Part shown: piece after piece, positions 1-12,448 of the stretch
Layout of the letters: each line of letters begins with the position of its first letter
Numbering within the stretch: the stretch's first letter is position 1
Assembly (NCBI GenBank): GCA_017654935.2
Contig: CM065695.1
Coordinates: forward strand, 32,865,873-32,929,872
Reading direction: 5' to 3'
Origin: Phymorhynchus buccinoides
Lineage: Eukaryota; Mollusca; Gastropoda; Neogastropoda; Raphitomidae
DNA: 64,000 nucleotides
Program-made: the position numbers and the translations under genes
Notes under the pieces: generated by a model
What the model was told of the DNA's origin: nothing
The model's input: only the letters and a program-made list of their open reading frames with translations
Databases searched by the model: none

Positions 1-352
1 GTTTTATGTGGTTATAGGCATATATATCGTTCCACAATTTTGCTCCTGAGTGGACTAATGAGGACATGAATAGGGGTACGAATAATCGACTTCCCACGAA
101 TATTATTTACTGGGAAATTTTTTTGCAGATAATATGGTGTTAATTTATTCATAATTTTAAACATAAACACAGCTTTGTTATGTTTACATTTGAGATGAAA
201 AGGCAGAATATCTATTTGTTTATAGTCCCACGAATCAAGGGAGGAGGATTTTAATAGAATAAGTTTAAGGGAACGTCTATAAATTCTGTGAAGTGGTTTT
301 AAACAATTTTCACTTGCTAAGTCCCAACATGTTAACATGTCTGATTGAATAT
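1..352 (-). mobile_element. LINE fragment, reverse transcriptase C-terminal end
   Basis: An open frame on the minus strand (338 to 12) matches the region downstream of the reverse transcriptase core in CR1/Jockey-type non-LTR elements. It shows LKPLHRIYRRSLKLILL, then ILPFHLKCKHNKAVFMFKI. The same segments recur in the longer elements at 3310-4468 and 62880-63842, so all three are one family or close relatives. No catalytic motif is present; this is a dead 3' fragment cut by the window edge. Confidence 0.75.
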
Positions 353-400
353 ATGTATGAAAAAAAGAGAGTCCGGGAATGCTGGTCTAGAAAGTGCTTT

Positions 401-520
401 AGAGAGAGAGAGAGAGAGAGAGATTGATTGATTGACTGATTGAATTTTATTTATAGAGGGTAATAGAGTAAGCAATAACATGCTTTTTTACATCCAGCCC
501 TCTGGACCAAATTCATATAT
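401..520. repeat. (GA)n tract joined to a LINE-type 3' tail
   Basis: A short (GA)n run is followed by ATTGATTGATTG and then by a block reading GAATTTTATTTATAGAGGG, which ends near CCAGCCCTCTGG. The same GA / ATTGA / tail arrangement occurs at 5833-5930, and a diverged tail at 35155-35275. It looks like the 3' end of a retroelement with a tandem ATTGA tail. Family assignment is inference. Confidence 0.6.
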
Positions 521-639
521 AAAAGTAGAAAATGAAAAACGAAAATAAACACATACAAAGTAATATAAAGCATGCAAAAAACATTCCTATATTGTAACAC
601 ATCAATAACAAAATCAAACCTATTATTATTAACTATACT

Positions 640-1360
640 AATTATTAACATTCAAAATGTGTGAAGTAAGCGCATACGCACGGGAAAATAAAACCCAATC
701 CTACTTTTCACACTCATCTTTAAACATTCAAAATAGAGAAGTGCACAAACATAAAAATAAAAAAAAAACTCAATCATACTTCATCATTAAAATGTACTTA
801 TTTGAAGAAACCTATGCATATAATAAGTCAAACATAGTATTACTTTACCTACTCATCTTAGCATGCACAATTTAAAATGTAAATACATGTACCCATGGCA
901 ACATGAAACCTATTCCTACATTCCATTATTCATTTTTAGCATGAACATATTAAAAAGTAAACACACACTCGTAACAAAAGCAAACCTAGTCATATTATTT
1001 GCAAGCGAATACACATATTAAAAAGTAAATACTGCTCATAACGAAATCAAGCCTGAACCTACTTTCTAGTCCTCATCTTTAACACGCACATAAGTAAAAC
1101 TTAACTCATCACAAAATTAAAACTAATCCTTATTTTACATACTCGTAACATGTACACATTTAAAATTTAAAGCCGATACACATAATAAAATCAATTACGC
1201 CTAAGCCCATTTTACATACTAATCTTAAAAATACATCAAGCTTAAATGTAAGCACATACACATGACAGAATAAAACCAAATCCTATTCTACATACTCATC
1301 TTTAACATGCACGCATTTTGGAGTAAACACTTATGCATAACAAGATGAAACCCAATCCTA
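640..1360. repeat. Degenerate tandem array, unit roughly 80-90 bp
   Basis: The segment repeats a loose unit: an AAATCAAACC-like block, then CCTACTTT, then ACACTCATCTTTAACA, then CATGCACA, then AAAAGTAAACACAC. Copies are strongly diverged. The same unit resumes at 2430-3075 beyond the CT/GA microsatellites, so both blocks are parts of one old minisatellite. Short open frames here are by-products of AT-rich sequence. Confidence 0.5.
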
Positions 1361-1460
1361 TAATAATAATAGTAGCAATAATAAAAATAATAATAATAAT
1401 AATAATCAAAATAATAATAATTCATATAGCGCTAAAACTCCATATAGTAGTATGCTCGTT
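1361..1460. repeat. (ATA)n run with a likely L2-type LINE tail, reversed
   Basis: An (AAT)n run is followed by ATATAGCGCTAAAACT. This is the reverse complement of the AGCGCTATATAA + (ATT)n tail usual at the 3' ends of L2-like LINEs and derived SINEs; the forward form is at 59790-59862. Confidence 0.45.
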
Positions 1461-1710
1461 GCACGTTACAAAAGCAACAATGAAAGATGGAAAACATTAA
1501 TTAAAATCAACAAGAAAGTCATACCACCAACATTCGAATACAAAGAAATAAAGTAACGAAATAACATGATTTTCACTCACAAAGACATCCACCCTCGTTC
1601 ACCAAGCACTGTCACTCTCTCATTACACATCACACTCACAAAAACTAATAAAAATGTAAACAAGTAACCGGAAGGAATGCACCAATTAATACGTGCGTAC
1701 ACACGGCCCA

Positions 1711-2025
<315 letters not shown>

Positions 2026-2187
2026 CATACAGGATCCCCAATACAATATATCAAAGAGACACTTTTCGTTACATAAATATAAACATTCTGGCTAAATCAC
2101 AATAAACAAAATAAAACAATATAAGCCTAAAGAAAAAAAAAAAAAAAAATGTGTATACTAAATAATTATTTTATGACACTAAACACA

Positions 2188-2400
<213 letters not shown>

Positions 2401-2429
2401 ATAGACTGAGTGAGAGAGAGAGAAGCATA

Positions 2430-3075
2430 TCTAACACACTCATCTTTAACAATCATAACATTATAAACACAGCCGATAAACACCGATACATGACAAAGTC
2501 GAGCCTAGTTACTTGTAGGCCTACTTCGCATATTCAACTAAAAAATAAACTTAAAGTAAGCACACACACACACGTTATAAATCATAGTAAATACATATCC
2601 ATAACATCATGAAACTTAATCTTACTTTATATAAGTAATTATTTATTTATTGTTAGCATGCACAAATTTGTAAATTAGCATACACACTCGACAAAATCAA
2701 ACCTAATCCTACCTTATGCACTCAAGTTTCAATTATACACTCAACTAACAAAACAAATTTAAAAGTAAGCATGTGCACATGTCAACAACAAAATAAATCC
2801 TACATATCATCTTAATTTTTAACAAATATAAAAAACGACACTAATATTTTTATATATAACATGAGAAAATCAAGCCTAAGCCAACATTACACACTTGTCT
2901 GTAAAATGCAAAAAATAGAATAAAACACATACACATTATTATATCAAACTTAATTGTGTTTAACATAGCCAATTTTAACATGCACACCTTTATACATGAC
3001 AGATCAAAACAAGGTAATGTTAGATGCGCAAAATATTCATGAGTTAACAAGTAAACACATGTAGGCATCATGATA
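2430..3075. repeat. Second block of the degenerate 80-90 bp tandem array
   Basis: It continues the unit described at 640-1360: CACTCATCTTTAACA, TAAACACA and AAATCAAACCTAATCCTACC recur in the same order. No gene is visible. Confidence 0.45.
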
Positions 3076-3240
3076 AATAACAGTGCATACGTTCAATATT
3101 TATTTATGTTAGTCCATCGGAGTCGGCAGCAATGACTTAATGCTATTTGTTTATAAAAAACCAACAACAAAAAAACAACAACAAAACTGTTGGGTAAAAC
3201 ATACAATAAGTCATGTTTTGCTAATGTTATGTACCTGATG

Positions 3241-3245
<5 letters not shown>

Positions 3246-3308
<63 letters not shown>
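3246..3308. repeat. (GA)n microsatellite at the 3' end of a LINE
   Basis: About 60 bp of pure GA abut the end of the minus-strand LINE at 3310. A second GA tract closes the other end at 4469-4549. Confidence 0.95.
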
Positions 3309-3309
<1 letters not shown>

Positions 3310-3312
<3 letters not shown>

Positions 3313-4467
3313 CATTGTTCATTGTCAGTGGAGTTTGTTCATTAGGTAGTTCTTCATTAGTTTGTTGAAGGATGCTGGGCGTTTGGTCGCTTTTAAGGTG
3401 GCTGGCAAATTATTCCAGTAAGATCCACCACTGTATATTAAACTGATTTTAAATAAGTCTAATCTTGGGGTTGGAATTAGTAGTTTGTGTGACTGCCTGT
3501 AACTGTTTATCGAGAAGCGGTCGATTAAAGATTGAGGAGCATTTCCGGTCATGATTTTGTGCATCATCCTTGCTTTGTTATGCTCCAACTGTAATTTAAA
3601 AGGTAATATACCTATTGTTTTGTAATCATTGTTCGTAAGAGAAGTTGATTTGAGCAGCACCAATTTAACAGCTTGTTTATGCAGTCTAACGAGAGGTTTT
3701 AGAACATTTGCACTTGCTGAATCCCACAAAGTAGAGGAATAGCTGATAAGTGAATTTATATGTGCATAATAGAACTGCTTCCTGGCATTGAGATTGAGGA
3801 AATGTTTTATTTTTGATAGTTGAAATATTCTTTGCGATACCTTCTTACTTAATATGTTTATGTGTTCTGACCAAGATAATGTGTTATCAATCGTTATACC
3901 TAGGGCCTTGTGTGAACTGGATTCCTCGATTGTTTGTCCCGAGATGTGAATTGGGAACGAAGTAGATGAAAGATTTTGGCGTTTCTGTCTGGTTGTCAAA
4001 CACATATACTTAGTTTTGTTTGGGTTCAGACACATGTGATTTAGTTCAGCCCATCTGGCCAGTTGATTTACATTTTCTTGAATATTAGGTGACAAAACGT
4101 GTAATGAAGGATGAGCGGATTCGACTGAACTATCGTTCGCAAAGAGATTGCAATTGTCTTTAACAAGCAAAGGTAAATCATTGATATATAATAAAAACAA
4201 CAGTGGGCCCAAAACTGAACCTTGTGGAACACCATAGTTGTTTGGGAGAGAAGAAGACTGATGAAGACCAGTGCATACTTCTTGTTGTCTGTTTGATAAA
4301 AATGACTCAAGCAGTTGGCACACTTGATCACCTATATTGTAAACACGTAGTTTCTTCATAAGTAGTGAGTGATTGATTACATCAAATGCTTTTGCAAAGT
4401 CAGCAAAGACAATTCCAGTATACTGATTGTTATTAATATTTCCTAGCCATGTATCAACCATGTTAAC

Positions 4468-4468
<1 letters not shown>
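3310..4468 (-). mobile_element. 5'-truncated CR1/Jockey-like LINE, reverse transcriptase with a mutated active site
   Basis: One long minus-strand frame covers reverse transcriptase motifs in the expected order: FADFAKAFDVINHS (motif A), NNYGVPQGSVLGPLL (motif B), then LFANDSSVES where the family has FADD (motif C), then the thumb region and the C-terminal WNNLP block to a stop near 3325. The endonuclease and the N-terminal RT are missing. The second catalytic aspartate box reads Asn-Asp (codon at 4135-4137), so the enzyme should be inactive even if full length. The start of the open frame lies inside the (GA)n tract and is not biological. Confidence 0.9.

Positions 4469-4549
<81 letters not shown>
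4469..4549. repeat. (GA)n microsatellite
   Basis: About 80 bp of pure GA mark the truncated 5' side of the LINE at 3310-4468 and separate it from an unrelated LINE fragment that begins immediately after. Confidence 0.95.
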
Positions 4550-4552
<3 letters not shown>

Positions 4553-5570
4553 ACAACTTTAAGGACCATCACGGACCCTGCAAGAAGATCTGCAACAGCT
4601 TGAGACCTGGGCGAATACTTGGGGCATGCGCTTCAACGCTTCCAAGTGCTTCGTTCTATATTTGCGCAACAAATCAAACTTCTATTATCAACTAAGCAAC
4701 ACCATCCTCCACTGAGCACTGATGATGTTCCAACAAATCCATACCTGGGCATTCTACTATCTGATGACCTAAAATGGGGACAACATATTCCAACATTACA
4801 AAGAAAGCAAGCTGCACCCTTGGTTTCCTCCGACGAAATCTCCGTCACTGCCCACCACGGTGTAAAACCAACGCCTATTTAGCTCTAGCATGGAAGACGG
4901 GGTAAAAAGCCCATGGGCGGGTAAGAAGCCCATGCCAATTATCTCATGAAATAAAGCAAATTTCAGTCAAATTTGCCCATGAGACGAATGCTAAACATTA
5001 ACACTCGTCTCATGGGCAATATATATATATAGCATATGGTTCTAGTTCAGACATCTAGAAAGACATTGAACGTATACAACGATCGAAATGCTGCCCGCTT
5101 CATCACTGGCGACTATAAGCAAAGATATTCTATAAGTCTACAACCTCTGGCAGTACGTGCACTATACACTATTATATTGTTACTATACTGTGGCGGTACC
5201 ATAGCCGATGAGGTTTAACCGAGGCGTGGTTATACTGCTACACATATCTGCGTTGTTAAAAAATCGGGACTTTACTGGTGTTGCACTGCCTCCGGGCATT
5301 GCCTCCAGCATTGTTCCCACCATCTTTGTATTTAAAAATGCCCCACATGGTCGAAAAACCGCAGAGGGCGTAAAATCCTATTTTCTTCTGCAGTACGTGT
5401 CACCAAGCTTCTCGAAAAAAACTGAGCTTCCATCCCTTCAACAAAGGCGCCAACACCTCCGCCTGACCATGCTCTACAGAGTGGTTGAGGGGTTAGTACC
5501 GACCTTACCCCCTGAAGACTTCTCTGCGCAATCTCTTCCCGTCGTAAGTATGCCAGACTACTGGATTGTA
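4550..5570 (+). mobile_element. Second LINE family, decayed RT fragments in several frames
   Basis: Translations in changing frames give pieces of a non-LTR RT C-terminal half: a W-GMRFNASKC-like stretch near 4610, NPYLGILLSDDLKWGQHI near 4740-4790, then TLNVYNDRNAARFITGDYK at 5060-5130 and LQQRRQHLRLTMLYRVVEG at 5440-5490. The order is correct for one element, with frameshifts, and an interspersed repeat at 5190-5400 splits it. It is a different family from the element at 3310-4468. Confidence 0.75.
5190..5402 (+). repeat. Interspersed repeat of about 200 bp, copy 1
   Basis: It begins GGCGGTACCATAGCCGATG and passes through GGGACTTTACTGGTGTTGC to CCGCAGAGGGCGTAAAATCC. Copies are at 36465-36655 (reverse) and 63934-64000 (forward, cut by the window end), with a diverged one near 61680-61880. 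This copy interrupts a LINE fragment. Confidence 0.7.
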
Positions 5571-5584
5571 GCGACGTATTTGAA

Positions 5585-6175
<591 letters not shown>

Positions 6176-6221
6176 TCTTTGCACATCACATGTATTTAAA
6201 TATTACAATATTTGTTATATA

Positions 6222-6477
6222 TTATCGGTTCATTTTTGCAGCTGGAATTAAATGGTACATGTAGTCTATTATTGTTGCACGGATGTTTTGAACAATAACC
6301 GAACTGATTTTGCTATTCTTTTGTAAAAAGACAATCTTTTTACTGCTTCGAAAATGCCAACTACCACTGGCACGTAAAGCTAGCAGTTTTAGAGACGGCA
6401 TGGCGGCTTCCATGTAAACACATGGTTCATTCAGGCTAGTTTTGGGGAGATAACTATCTTCGTCAACAACATAAAGT
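6222..6477 (+). promoter_or_regulatory. NOP9 5' flank / probable 5' UTR with two short upstream ORFs
   Basis: The 250 bp before the NOP9 start codon are unique sequence after a GA tract. Near 6399-6411 is CATGGCGGCTTCC, similar to the YY1-type element common in housekeeping 5' UTRs. Two very short upstream frames occur: ATG at 6400 to TAA at 6415-6417 (five codons) and ATG at 6422 to TAG at 6437-6439. Whether they are transcribed depends on a start site I cannot see. Confidence 0.4.
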
Positions 6478-6658
6478 ATGAATCGCAAGGGTGGGCAACG
6501 AGGTGGAATGGACAGGGGCTCGTTGCGTAGAGGGGGAGAACGTCAAGCTAAGAAAGGCTACCTCCCAGAGGAACTGATGAGCCACTACCGTCGTGTCCAG
6601 GAATCGCTGAGCCAGTTTCAGGACGAAGAGAACGTCACCAACTTGGATCACAGTAAAA
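6478..6658 (+). CDS. NOP9: NOP9 exon 1 (nucleolar protein 9, N-terminus)
   Basis: NOP9 is a nucleolar Pumilio-repeat protein; in yeast it binds 20S pre-rRNA near the 3' end of 18S rRNA and restrains its cleavage. This exon encodes the basic N-terminus: MNRKGGQRGGMDRG, a Gly/Arg-rich nuclear/nucleolar-type tail, then YLPEELMSHYRRVQESL. The start has A at -3. The exon ends in phase 1 at the donor GTAAGT (6659). It joins exon 2 at 11346 to give ...NLDHSK-SEFLNNVV, matching the family. The eight exons give about 525 residues, against about 636 in human NOP9, so the C-terminus is missing. Confidence 0.85.
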
Positions 6659-6701
6659 GTAAGTTGCGATCGAACAGCTCATACTTAGTGAGGGCCTAAG
6701 C

Positions 6702-6869
<168 letters not shown>

Positions 6870-7141
6870 CACTTTTACATCCTCTGTCAGCTTGTTGACG
6901 ACTATGTATGATGCATAGAATTAGAAACAGGGGTTTCCGGTATTCTCTATAATTAGTATAAACACAGGTAATGTGGGAAAAGAACAGCTGCCCAGATGAT
7001 CAGCTCAAGGGGGGCGAGGGAGTAGGTAGGGTAGAGGGTGTAAACAGGGGGCCAGCGGAGGGGGGGGGGAGGGTGTTGGCTGGAGCTCAGGGAACAGGGA
7101 CAGGGGGGGGGGGGGTGAGGGGAAGGGGAAGGGGGGAGTTC
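6870..7141. other. Intron 1 sequence with G-rich runs
   Basis: No gene or known element is recognised. Runs of 7-10 G at about 7060-7135 could form G-quadruplexes on the plus strand. Confidence 0.4.
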
Positions 7142-7548
7142 AGATCTGGGTTTTGAAGACCTCCACCGAGGCTGATGAAATTGCCTCAGGTGGAAGACTG
7201 TTCCATTCGCACACGGCTCTTGGGGAAAAAAGAGAACTTCCTGTAGTTGGTCTTGGTAGCAGGAAGCAGGTACGCTGCCGTGTGCGACTGTCTCATCTGT
7301 CTGGGTGGTGGGTGAGGGACTGGCCTATGCTGAGTATTGATGGCCACCTCTCCATGGTGGTACTTGAAGAAGGTGGCCAGCCTTGCCGTTCTTCGTCTGT
7401 CCTTTAGCAGAGGCCAGTGCAGGTCCGCCAACATGTCCACGCTTGATGTTTGACGGTGGCGGTTGATGACCCATCGGGCTGCACGGCGTTGGACCTTCTC
7501 CAACTTGCCGATGTTCTTGGCAGTGTGCGGGTCCCAGACAGGCGCTGC
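7142..7548 (-). mobile_element. LINE RT C-terminal fragment (part 1, split by a MITE)
   Basis: On the minus strand the frame ending near 7186 reads LEKVQRRAARWVINRHRQ, then LADLHWPLLKDRRRTARLAT and FFKYHHGEVAINTQ, the usual C-terminal region of Jockey/RTE-like LINEs found in molluscs. Its upstream coding continues at 8344-8394 (AYKALVRPTLKY-like), so a 795-bp MITE inserted into an older LINE copy. Confidence 0.8.
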
Positions 7549-8343
7549 CAGACCTGTTTACTCTACTCTTTTCGAGTAGTATTCTATTTCTACTCAATTT
7601 GGACCTCTCAGGGTTGTTGTTTGCCGTCGGCCTTCGGCGATTCGCCGAAAATTACAAAAAATGTCCTAAAAGTCAACCGTCCTGTCGGCCCAGTGGGCCG
7701 AAGGTTTGATTATGAACAACGAAGTGAAACAAAGTTTGCTTGCTCCGCGTGTGACCGAGATCCAAAAGCTAACTTTGTCGCGTCATGATTTTGCTAGCAC
7801 AAGGCCAATTGCCTCATGAGAGTTGCTTCCCTTGCTGCTTATGGCGGACGTTTGCCACACCGTAGTGTGAGTCTGTGTGATCTTGTCGTCCTTTAACGTC
7901 AGTGTTTCACATTGATGCAGCAAGGGCTTTTCGTGCTTGGGATGGGGCAAAAAAACGCAAAGTCTAGGCTGTCAGTGTTGACAGATCTGGACAGAGCCAG
8001 ATGAACGAGAAAATCAGAAAAAAAAATGAAGTGATCTGACAGTTAAAAAAACAAATCAAATTCATTGTCAGTGAGAGTTTATGTTGACCGAGTGAGAGGG
8101 CCTAAAATTGTTGAAATTGGCCTAAGGTTTTGTGGCTGTTTAGGCCAAATGGCCTAAAGTGAAAATTTCTAGCAGAGATTCTGACCTCTACTACTCTTCA
8201 AAACTGAAAATAATGCTCTAATTACTCATTTTTAGTGAACATTGTTTGATGGTTTAATGAAGAGGACTACTCATTTCACACCCAAACTACTCATTTCAGC
8301 TATCCAGACTACTCAAGACTTGCTTAGGGGGTAAACAGGTCTG
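7549..8343. mobile_element. MITE family B, copy B1 (CAGACCTG termini, 6-bp target duplication)
   Basis: The element starts CAGACCTGTTTAC and ends GTAAACAGGTCTG, perfect terminal inverted repeats of 13 bp. It is flanked by the direct repeat CGCTGC (7543-7548 and 8344-8349). The 795-bp interior has no transposase that I recognise. It sits inside a LINE, and the LINE frame continues on both sides, which supports the boundaries. Confidence 0.85.
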
Positions 8344-8394
8344 CGCTGCGTACTTGAGTGTGGGTCGTACTAAGGCCTTGTAGGCTCTCTCTCT
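8344..8394 (-). mobile_element. LINE RT C-terminal fragment (part 2)
   Basis: The minus-strand reading across this segment gives AYKALVRPTLKYA-like residues, the RT segment that precedes the part at 7142-7548. It is separated from that part only by MITE B1. Confidence 0.6.
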
Positions 8395-8407
8395 GTGACT
8401 CAGTCTG

Positions 8408-9154
<747 letters not shown>

Positions 9155-9202
9155 CTAACCCTAACCCTATCCCTAACCCTAACCCTAACCCTATCCCTAA
9201 CC
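9155..9202. repeat. Interstitial telomere-like repeat (CCCTAA)n
   Basis: Eight units of CCCTAA, two of them changed to CCCTAT, stand alone inside NOP9 intron 1. The strand shown is the C-rich telomeric strand. The phase holds across all units. Confidence 0.85.
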
Positions 9203-10026
9203 ACGGAAAGAGCCAAGAAATAGAGCAGGAGGGTGTAAATCTACATATTTGCCGATAAATCGATGTACAAAGCCATGCACTTATACTATTTTTTTTGCTG
9301 GAAGTGGAACCATTCCTTTTTTTGGTTGATAAATTTTAAGTCATTACAAAATCTTCTACAGTTGTCCAAATTGTAATAAATTGTTTTATGATTATGATGA
9401 ATAAATATGAATGGAAATTATGAGTGCATATATGAGTAATAATAATGAGTGCAGAGGGAGGCATGCGCTCACATTCACAAGACACTTGCTCACAAAACGT
9501 TTGCTCACAAGACACTTGCTCACAACTTTAACGAAAAAGAGGACAAATGCTCACAAGACAACTTTTTATTACATAAGAAAACAATAGCTATGCCCAATTT
9601 CAATCATCTTATACCCCCTTCCCCCATCTCCCTCCCCCCTTCTCTCTCTTTGTCTGTCTGTCTCTTTCTCTCTCTCTCTATTTGTTCTCTCAGTTTTTAG
9701 TACATTTGTGTGTGTGTGCGCAGGCGTGCGCGCGTGTGTTTTGATTATTTCATATGTTACCTGCTGGGTTGAACTTGAAGTGGGTTATTCAGTTCTAGCC
9801 GGAAATGACAGATGCATGCATACACAAGTTTACACACTTACACCAATCACTTTAGTGGTTGTTTTCTTTAGTGAGCAATTGTCTTAAGGTTGTGAGGAAA
9901 TGTCTTGTGAGCATATGTCTCATTGTCTGACTCAACACCGTGCAACCCACATTTAAATTACAATGAAAAGAATGAAGGGGACGCTTGATAGGCCGCAAGG
10001 CCTAGGCTGATGAAACCAGTCCCTCT
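9203..10026. other. Intron 1 sequence with small repeats
   Basis: No gene is seen. A short tandem block of TTGCTCACAAGACAC lies at about 9470-9560, and related GTGAGCAAxTGTCT words recur in inverted orientation at about 9870-9930, suggesting the ends of a decayed inverted-repeat element. Confidence 0.4.
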
Positions 10027-10600
10027 ACTATACTATGCTATGCTATGCTATACTAAATTACTATGCTATGCTATACTATACTATACTATACTATACTATA
10101 CTATACTATACTATACTATCAGGGCTCCCAATTGTCCCGCAAAACAAGGACTCCTTCACTTACAGTATAGAGGGTCCTAGAGGCGGGACAGAGGGTCCCA
10201 GTGGCATTGTGAATGCTAAAAAGAATGTTTCTAGAGCGTCCCTGGGACCCCCTGCAGATTCTTTTAGAGGGTCCTTGAGAATGTTAGTGCTTCATAGACC
10301 CCCAAATGGGGGTCCATGGGAGCCCTGACTATACTATTGCCAATAGTATGAATACTATACTATACTATACTATACTATACTATACTATACTATACTATAC
10401 TATACTATACTATACTATACTATACTATACTATACTATACAACATATTTTTTACTATACTATTATTACTATATTATATACTATGCAATGTTGTGCTATAC
10501 TATTAGTATTACTATACTATAATATGCTATACTATGCTATGCTATGCTAATTACTATTATTATTACTATGCTATGCTATACTACTAGTAAAAGTACTATG
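10027..10600. repeat. (TATAC)n pentanucleotide satellite interrupted by a MITE
   Basis: ACTAT/TATAC repeats fill 10030-10119 and 10328-10585, with variants (ATGCT) towards the edges. MITE A1 lies between the two halves. Confidence 0.9.
10120..10327. mobile_element. MITE family A, copy A1 (CAGGGCTCCCA termini)
   Basis: 208 bp begin CAGGGCTCCCA and end TGGGAGCCCTG. The 5-bp flanks ACTAT match, but in a pentanucleotide satellite they would match by chance. Copies with informative flanks are at 13586-13809 and 14701-14917. No coding capacity. Confidence 0.85.
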
Positions 10601-11345
10601 CACAGCAGTGAAAGAAGTGGGGTCGACCCGATACTGATACAGTGATAGATCCAACGCCAAAGTCAACAGAGTCCCACGGGCAGGCCCTTTAGAGCTTGTG
10701 GCCAACCACAGCGCTTCTTCCAGATTGGGATAAGCTTAGAGCGTAAAGATTAGGCGCTATAAAAGTTGTCTTAATAAATAAAATAGGGATGGAACGGAAA
10801 AATAGATCTTGAAAAAACAAAGAGGATTTCAAAATTGAGAACAAAACGTCAAAAGCCGAAGTTAGCTCAAGTACGTTGTTTAATCACTGTTACAATTGTG
10901 CGGTCTGGATAACTTAGTAAAATGGTTTTAACGATAAGGTTAGCACTGGGTTTTAACCAAGAAACAGGAGGAATTAGATGAATGAAGAAGAAAAAACTAA
11001 TTGAAGGAAAAATATATTGAAAATTAGGATGCCTCTAGAGCCTTTTTTTGTTGTACAACTTTATGTTTTTGTTAAGATGAAGGCTGGTAGTCTGTATTCA
11101 ATTGGAGGCTCTGGTTAGCCGCAGATTAGGATATAATTAATCCACATTTTGTCTTAACAGTGAACATTCTGACTTTCAAAGGATCTTATTTTTCTTGGTC
11201 TGATCTTTGTCATACTTTTAAACATCCACCATCATCATCATCATCTTGATTGTGTTGATAATTAATTAATTAATGTCTAAATCTACAAAATCGTGACTGA
11301 TTTTGATAACGTTTCACAATTCCTTTGCCTTTATGTCATCTTCAG
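10601..11345. other. End of NOP9 intron 1, with a LINE/SINE-type tail
   Basis: AGCTTAGAGCGTAAAGATT followed by GGCGCTATAAAAGTTG at about 10731-10770 resembles the L2-type 3' tail. The rest is AT-rich intron. The intron ends with a pyrimidine-rich TTATGTCATCTTCAG acceptor at 11345. Confidence 0.4.
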
Positions 11346-11804
11346 GTGAATTCCTGAACAACGTTGTGAGCAGCTTGGCAGAAGAACTAATCCAAGTGGC
11401 CCAAAACCAAACCGTCAGCACCATCGTTGAAGCCATCATCGCCGCCGCCTCGCCGGCCAACCTCCGAACGTTGTTCGTCTCAGCGACGAGCGATTTCTCC
11501 GTCACGTTCCTGGACCGCTTCGCCTCTCACGTCTTGGAATCCCTGGTTCTGCGGCTGCCAGAGTTCTTCGACCCTCCGACCCATAATGCCCCAGAAGACG
11601 ACGAAGATGACGTCGCTCAGGAAAAGATGGTGGCGAGTTTCGAGAGCTTCTGCGAGTTTGTGGACAAAGAGTGTGAGGTTCTGGCCACTCACAGGTACGG
11701 CGGTCACGTGTTGCGGGCCTTTTTGGAGTCGCTCAGTGGGGTGTACGTGGCTCACGAGTTGAAGAACAGGCAAAAGTCCATCCATGGCTCACATCCGAAG
11801 AAAG
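11346..11804 (+). CDS. NOP9: NOP9 exon 2 (Pumilio repeats)
   Basis: The 459-nt exon, phase 1 at both ends, encodes the first Pumilio repeats. Visible are VVSSLAEELIQVAQNQTVS, then ASHVLESLVLRLPEFF, an acidic loop APEDDEDDV, and CEVLATHRYGGHVLRAFLES, in which RYGGHVLRA is a typical Puf RNA-contact helix. It ends in a basic segment HPKKG at the donor GTGAGG. Codon use is GC-rich compared with its introns. Confidence 0.9.
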
Positions 11805-12188
11805 GTGAGGAGGGTGTGAATGTGTGCCAAGTAATCACATACGGTGTATGAGTGCATACTAAAATAAATTTGATATTTGTTGTCCTCATCATTCTTTCAT
11901 AAAATTTTAACCAGCAGGCATACTTTACTCACCTGTAGTGTTTGGAAGTCTCACTTTGGTAATCAATATGTCCCACTTTTTTCAAGTTAAAATACTGCAC
12001 CGTGAACTTGAAGAACACTAGTGTTTCTGTCAAGCAGAATTTGATTGTTTTGTTTTGTTTTAAGTTACGTATGTTTCATAAAACCTGATACATTGATTAT
12101 CAACCAAGTGCTAGATTTTAAATCACAAATAATATTGTAAAGCTGGTTAGTAAGCTGTGACTTGTAGTTGTACCCTTTTACTTTGCAG

Positions 12189-12287
12189 ACTCATCACACC
12201 AGACGCCAAATGAAAAGCCTCCAGAAAAGTTCAGGACTCTCTTTGACAAGTATTCGCAAAAGCTGTTCCGCATCTGTGATTATGAAG
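12189..12287 (+). CDS. NOP9: NOP9 exon 3
   Basis: 99 nt between TTTGCAG and GTAAGA, phase 1 to phase 1. It encodes DSSHQTPNEKPPEKF, then LFDKYSQKLFRICDYE, the linker and start of the next helical repeat. The reading continues from exon 2 (G + AC) and into exon 4 (G + TT). Confidence 0.85.
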
Positions 12288-12448
12288 GTAAGAAATTTGC
12301 TTTGGACAAGCATTGAGATACTGGCTTTTCAGTAACACATGCACATATGCTCCTTGGACGCTCATATTTAACAGCCAACATGGTTGTACCAGTCTTACTG
12401 ATAAACACTGCAAATATAATGCAGGCCTGCGTAAGAACCTGAATGAAA

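Noticed and set aside
4619..5218. Independent host genes in small plus-strand ORFs
   Set aside because: The peptides (YLGILLSDDLKWG, NAARFITGDYK) are RT fragments of a LINE in shifting frames.
11427..11785. Overlapping alternative-frame ORFs on both strands of NOP9 exon 2
   Set aside because: Shadows of GC-rich coding sequence; the Pumilio frame has family matches and correct splice phases.
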